Shown: positions 63,462 through 64,000 of the stretch, piece by piece
Layout of the letters: each line of letters opens with the position of its first letter
Numbering within the stretch: position 1 is the first letter of the stretch
Assembly: GCF_004283755.1 (NCBI RefSeq)
Contig: NZ_SHMH01000003.1
Span: 401,135 to 465,134, forward strand
Origin: Pseudoxanthomonas winnipegensis
GTDB taxonomy: Bacteria > Pseudomonadota > Gammaproteobacteria > Xanthomonadales > Xanthomonadaceae
DNA: 64,000 bases
Direction of reading: 5' to 3'
Notes under the pieces: generated by a model
Seen by the model: the letters and a program-made list of their open reading frames with translations, nothing else
Database searches by the model: none
What the model was told of the DNA's origin: nothing
Position numbers and translations under genes: made by a program

Positions 63462-64000
63462 GTGACGACTGCCACCGAGATCATCGCCGCCCTCCTGCAG
63501 CGCAGGCCGGCGCCCATTCTGGAAAAACGCACCGGCCTGCCGCACGGCTGGGGCATCTGGCTGCGCAACCGGCCGGCACAGGCCGGTCCGCTGAGCCGGG
63601 CCCCGGTCGAGGCACTGGTGGCCGCCGCGGCCGCACGCCCGCGCACGGCGCCAGTGGCGCGGCCGATGAACCGCTGGCAGGCCGCGTGGTCGCTGCACTG
63701 GCAGCACGGCGAGGCGCCGCCGCGCGAGGAGCGCTGGATCCGCTGGGTCGGGCGGCTGGGGAGCCTGCTGCTGCACCTGGCGTTCCTGGCGCTGCTGATC
63801 TTCGTCAGCCTGATGGCGCTGCCGCCCACGCCGACGGAGGAAGACGGCAGCCGCGTGCAGCTGACCTTCATCGGGCGCGGCACGCCGCGCGAGGGCGGTG
63901 GCTCGGGGCCGCAGCCGCCCACGCCCGGCGCGCAGCAGGCCGCCGCGGCCGCGCCGCGTGGCGCGAGCCGGCCCGCGCCTGCGGCGGCGACGCCCGAGGC
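63462..64000 (+). CDS. Membrane protein with one helix and a repetitive tail, cut by the window edge
   Basis: An open frame of 179 codons runs to the window edge with no stop, so only the N-terminal part is seen. It begins with GTG, 14 bases after the nfuA stop. Residues 1-95 are cytoplasmic in style, then comes one membrane helix (SLLLHLAFLALLIFVSLMAL, about residues 101-120), then an Ala/Pro/Gly-rich stretch. The layout resembles the large transmembrane repetitive proteins or TonB-type proteins of xanthomonads. I cannot name it with confidence. Confidence 0.65.
   Translation, partial: MTTATEIIAALLQRRPAPILEKRTGLPHGWGIWLRNRPAQAGPLSRAPVEALVAAAAARPRTAPVARPMNRWQAAWSLHWQHGEAPPREERWIRWVGRLGSLLLHLAFLALLIFVSLMALPPTPTEEDGSRVQLTFIGRGTPREGGGSGPQPPTPGAQQAAAAAPRGASRPAPAAATPE

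Overview
The window reads as chromosome of a GC-rich gammaproteobacterium of the family Xanthomonadaceae (Xanthomonas/Stenotrophomonas/Pseudoxanthomonas/Luteimonas group). The signs are a YerC-headed hisGDCBHAF-IE operon, a bifunctional HisB and a fused HisIE, an mtnBDC set, dispersed REP-like palindromes, GTG/TTG starts and dense ATGA/GTGA gene overlaps. The family call is inference from gene content and protein style; genus and species cannot be fixed.

Layout. 0.1-1.5 kb: hisS with a terminator. 1.6-3.1 kb: a REP cluster and a secreted protein of unknown function. 3.3-10.9 kb: yerC-like repressor gene and the complete histidine operon; a REP-like element sits in frame inside hisIE. 11.5-12.9 kb: secreted GH18 chitinase with a possible NagR-type operator. 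13.1-18.2 kb (minus strand): uraD, puuE, a LuxR-type regulator, hchA, an acetyltransferase and an NCS2 purine/urate permease. 18.4-20.5 kb: an AT-richer island with an unknown protein and an XRE-ImmA/IrrE metallopeptidase regulator. 20.5-21.5 kb: a decayed LysR gene relic and a ParE/CopG toxin-antitoxin pair. 21.6-33.9 kb: a LysR gene divergent from an eleven-gene operon for purine breakdown (hpxD, hpxE, hpxY, hpxW, a nucleoside hydrolase, hpxK, hpxJ, hpxZ, an FMO-like flavoprotein, uraH, a PuuD-like cytochrome c domain). 34.3-36.3 kb: mtnC, mtnD, mtnB of methionine salvage. 36.4-39.4 kb: two APC amino-acid permeases. 39.5-43.1 kb: NUDIX gene, serA and a divergent D-2-hydroxyglutarate dehydrogenase. 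43.2-47.4 kb: DUF2388/DUF4105-type secreted proteins, efpL, an SDR and a GNAT. 47.6-49.9 kb: feoA, feoB and a small Cys-rich membrane protein. 50-53 kb: zinc-ribbon protein, bactofilin, two Ala-rich lipoproteins and a long inverted repeat. 53-61.8 kb: thiolase, S8 autotransporter, leucine-type dehydrogenase, small genes, MFS exporter and LysR. 62-64 kb: TonB-like lipoprotein, phhB, nfuA and the start of a membrane protein cut by the window edge.

How the genes work together. The 13-34 kb block is one purine catabolism locus, split by the island. Nucleoside hydrolase frees bases, HpxDE is expected to oxidise hypoxanthine, the permease imports purine or urate, UraH and UraD convert 5-hydroxyisourate to allantoin, PuuE opens allantoin, HpxK and HpxJ process allantoate and ureidoglycine, and HpxW/HpxY/HpxZ handle the oxalurate/oxamate end. 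No recognisable uricase, HpxO or full-length PuuD is present. The FMO-like flavoprotein beside uraH and the stand-alone PuuD-type cytochrome domain are therefore the best candidates for an unusual urate-oxidising step, and this is the most interesting biology in the window. The second most interesting items are the REP element fixed inside the hisIE coding sequence and the island pair at 18.5-20.3 kb.
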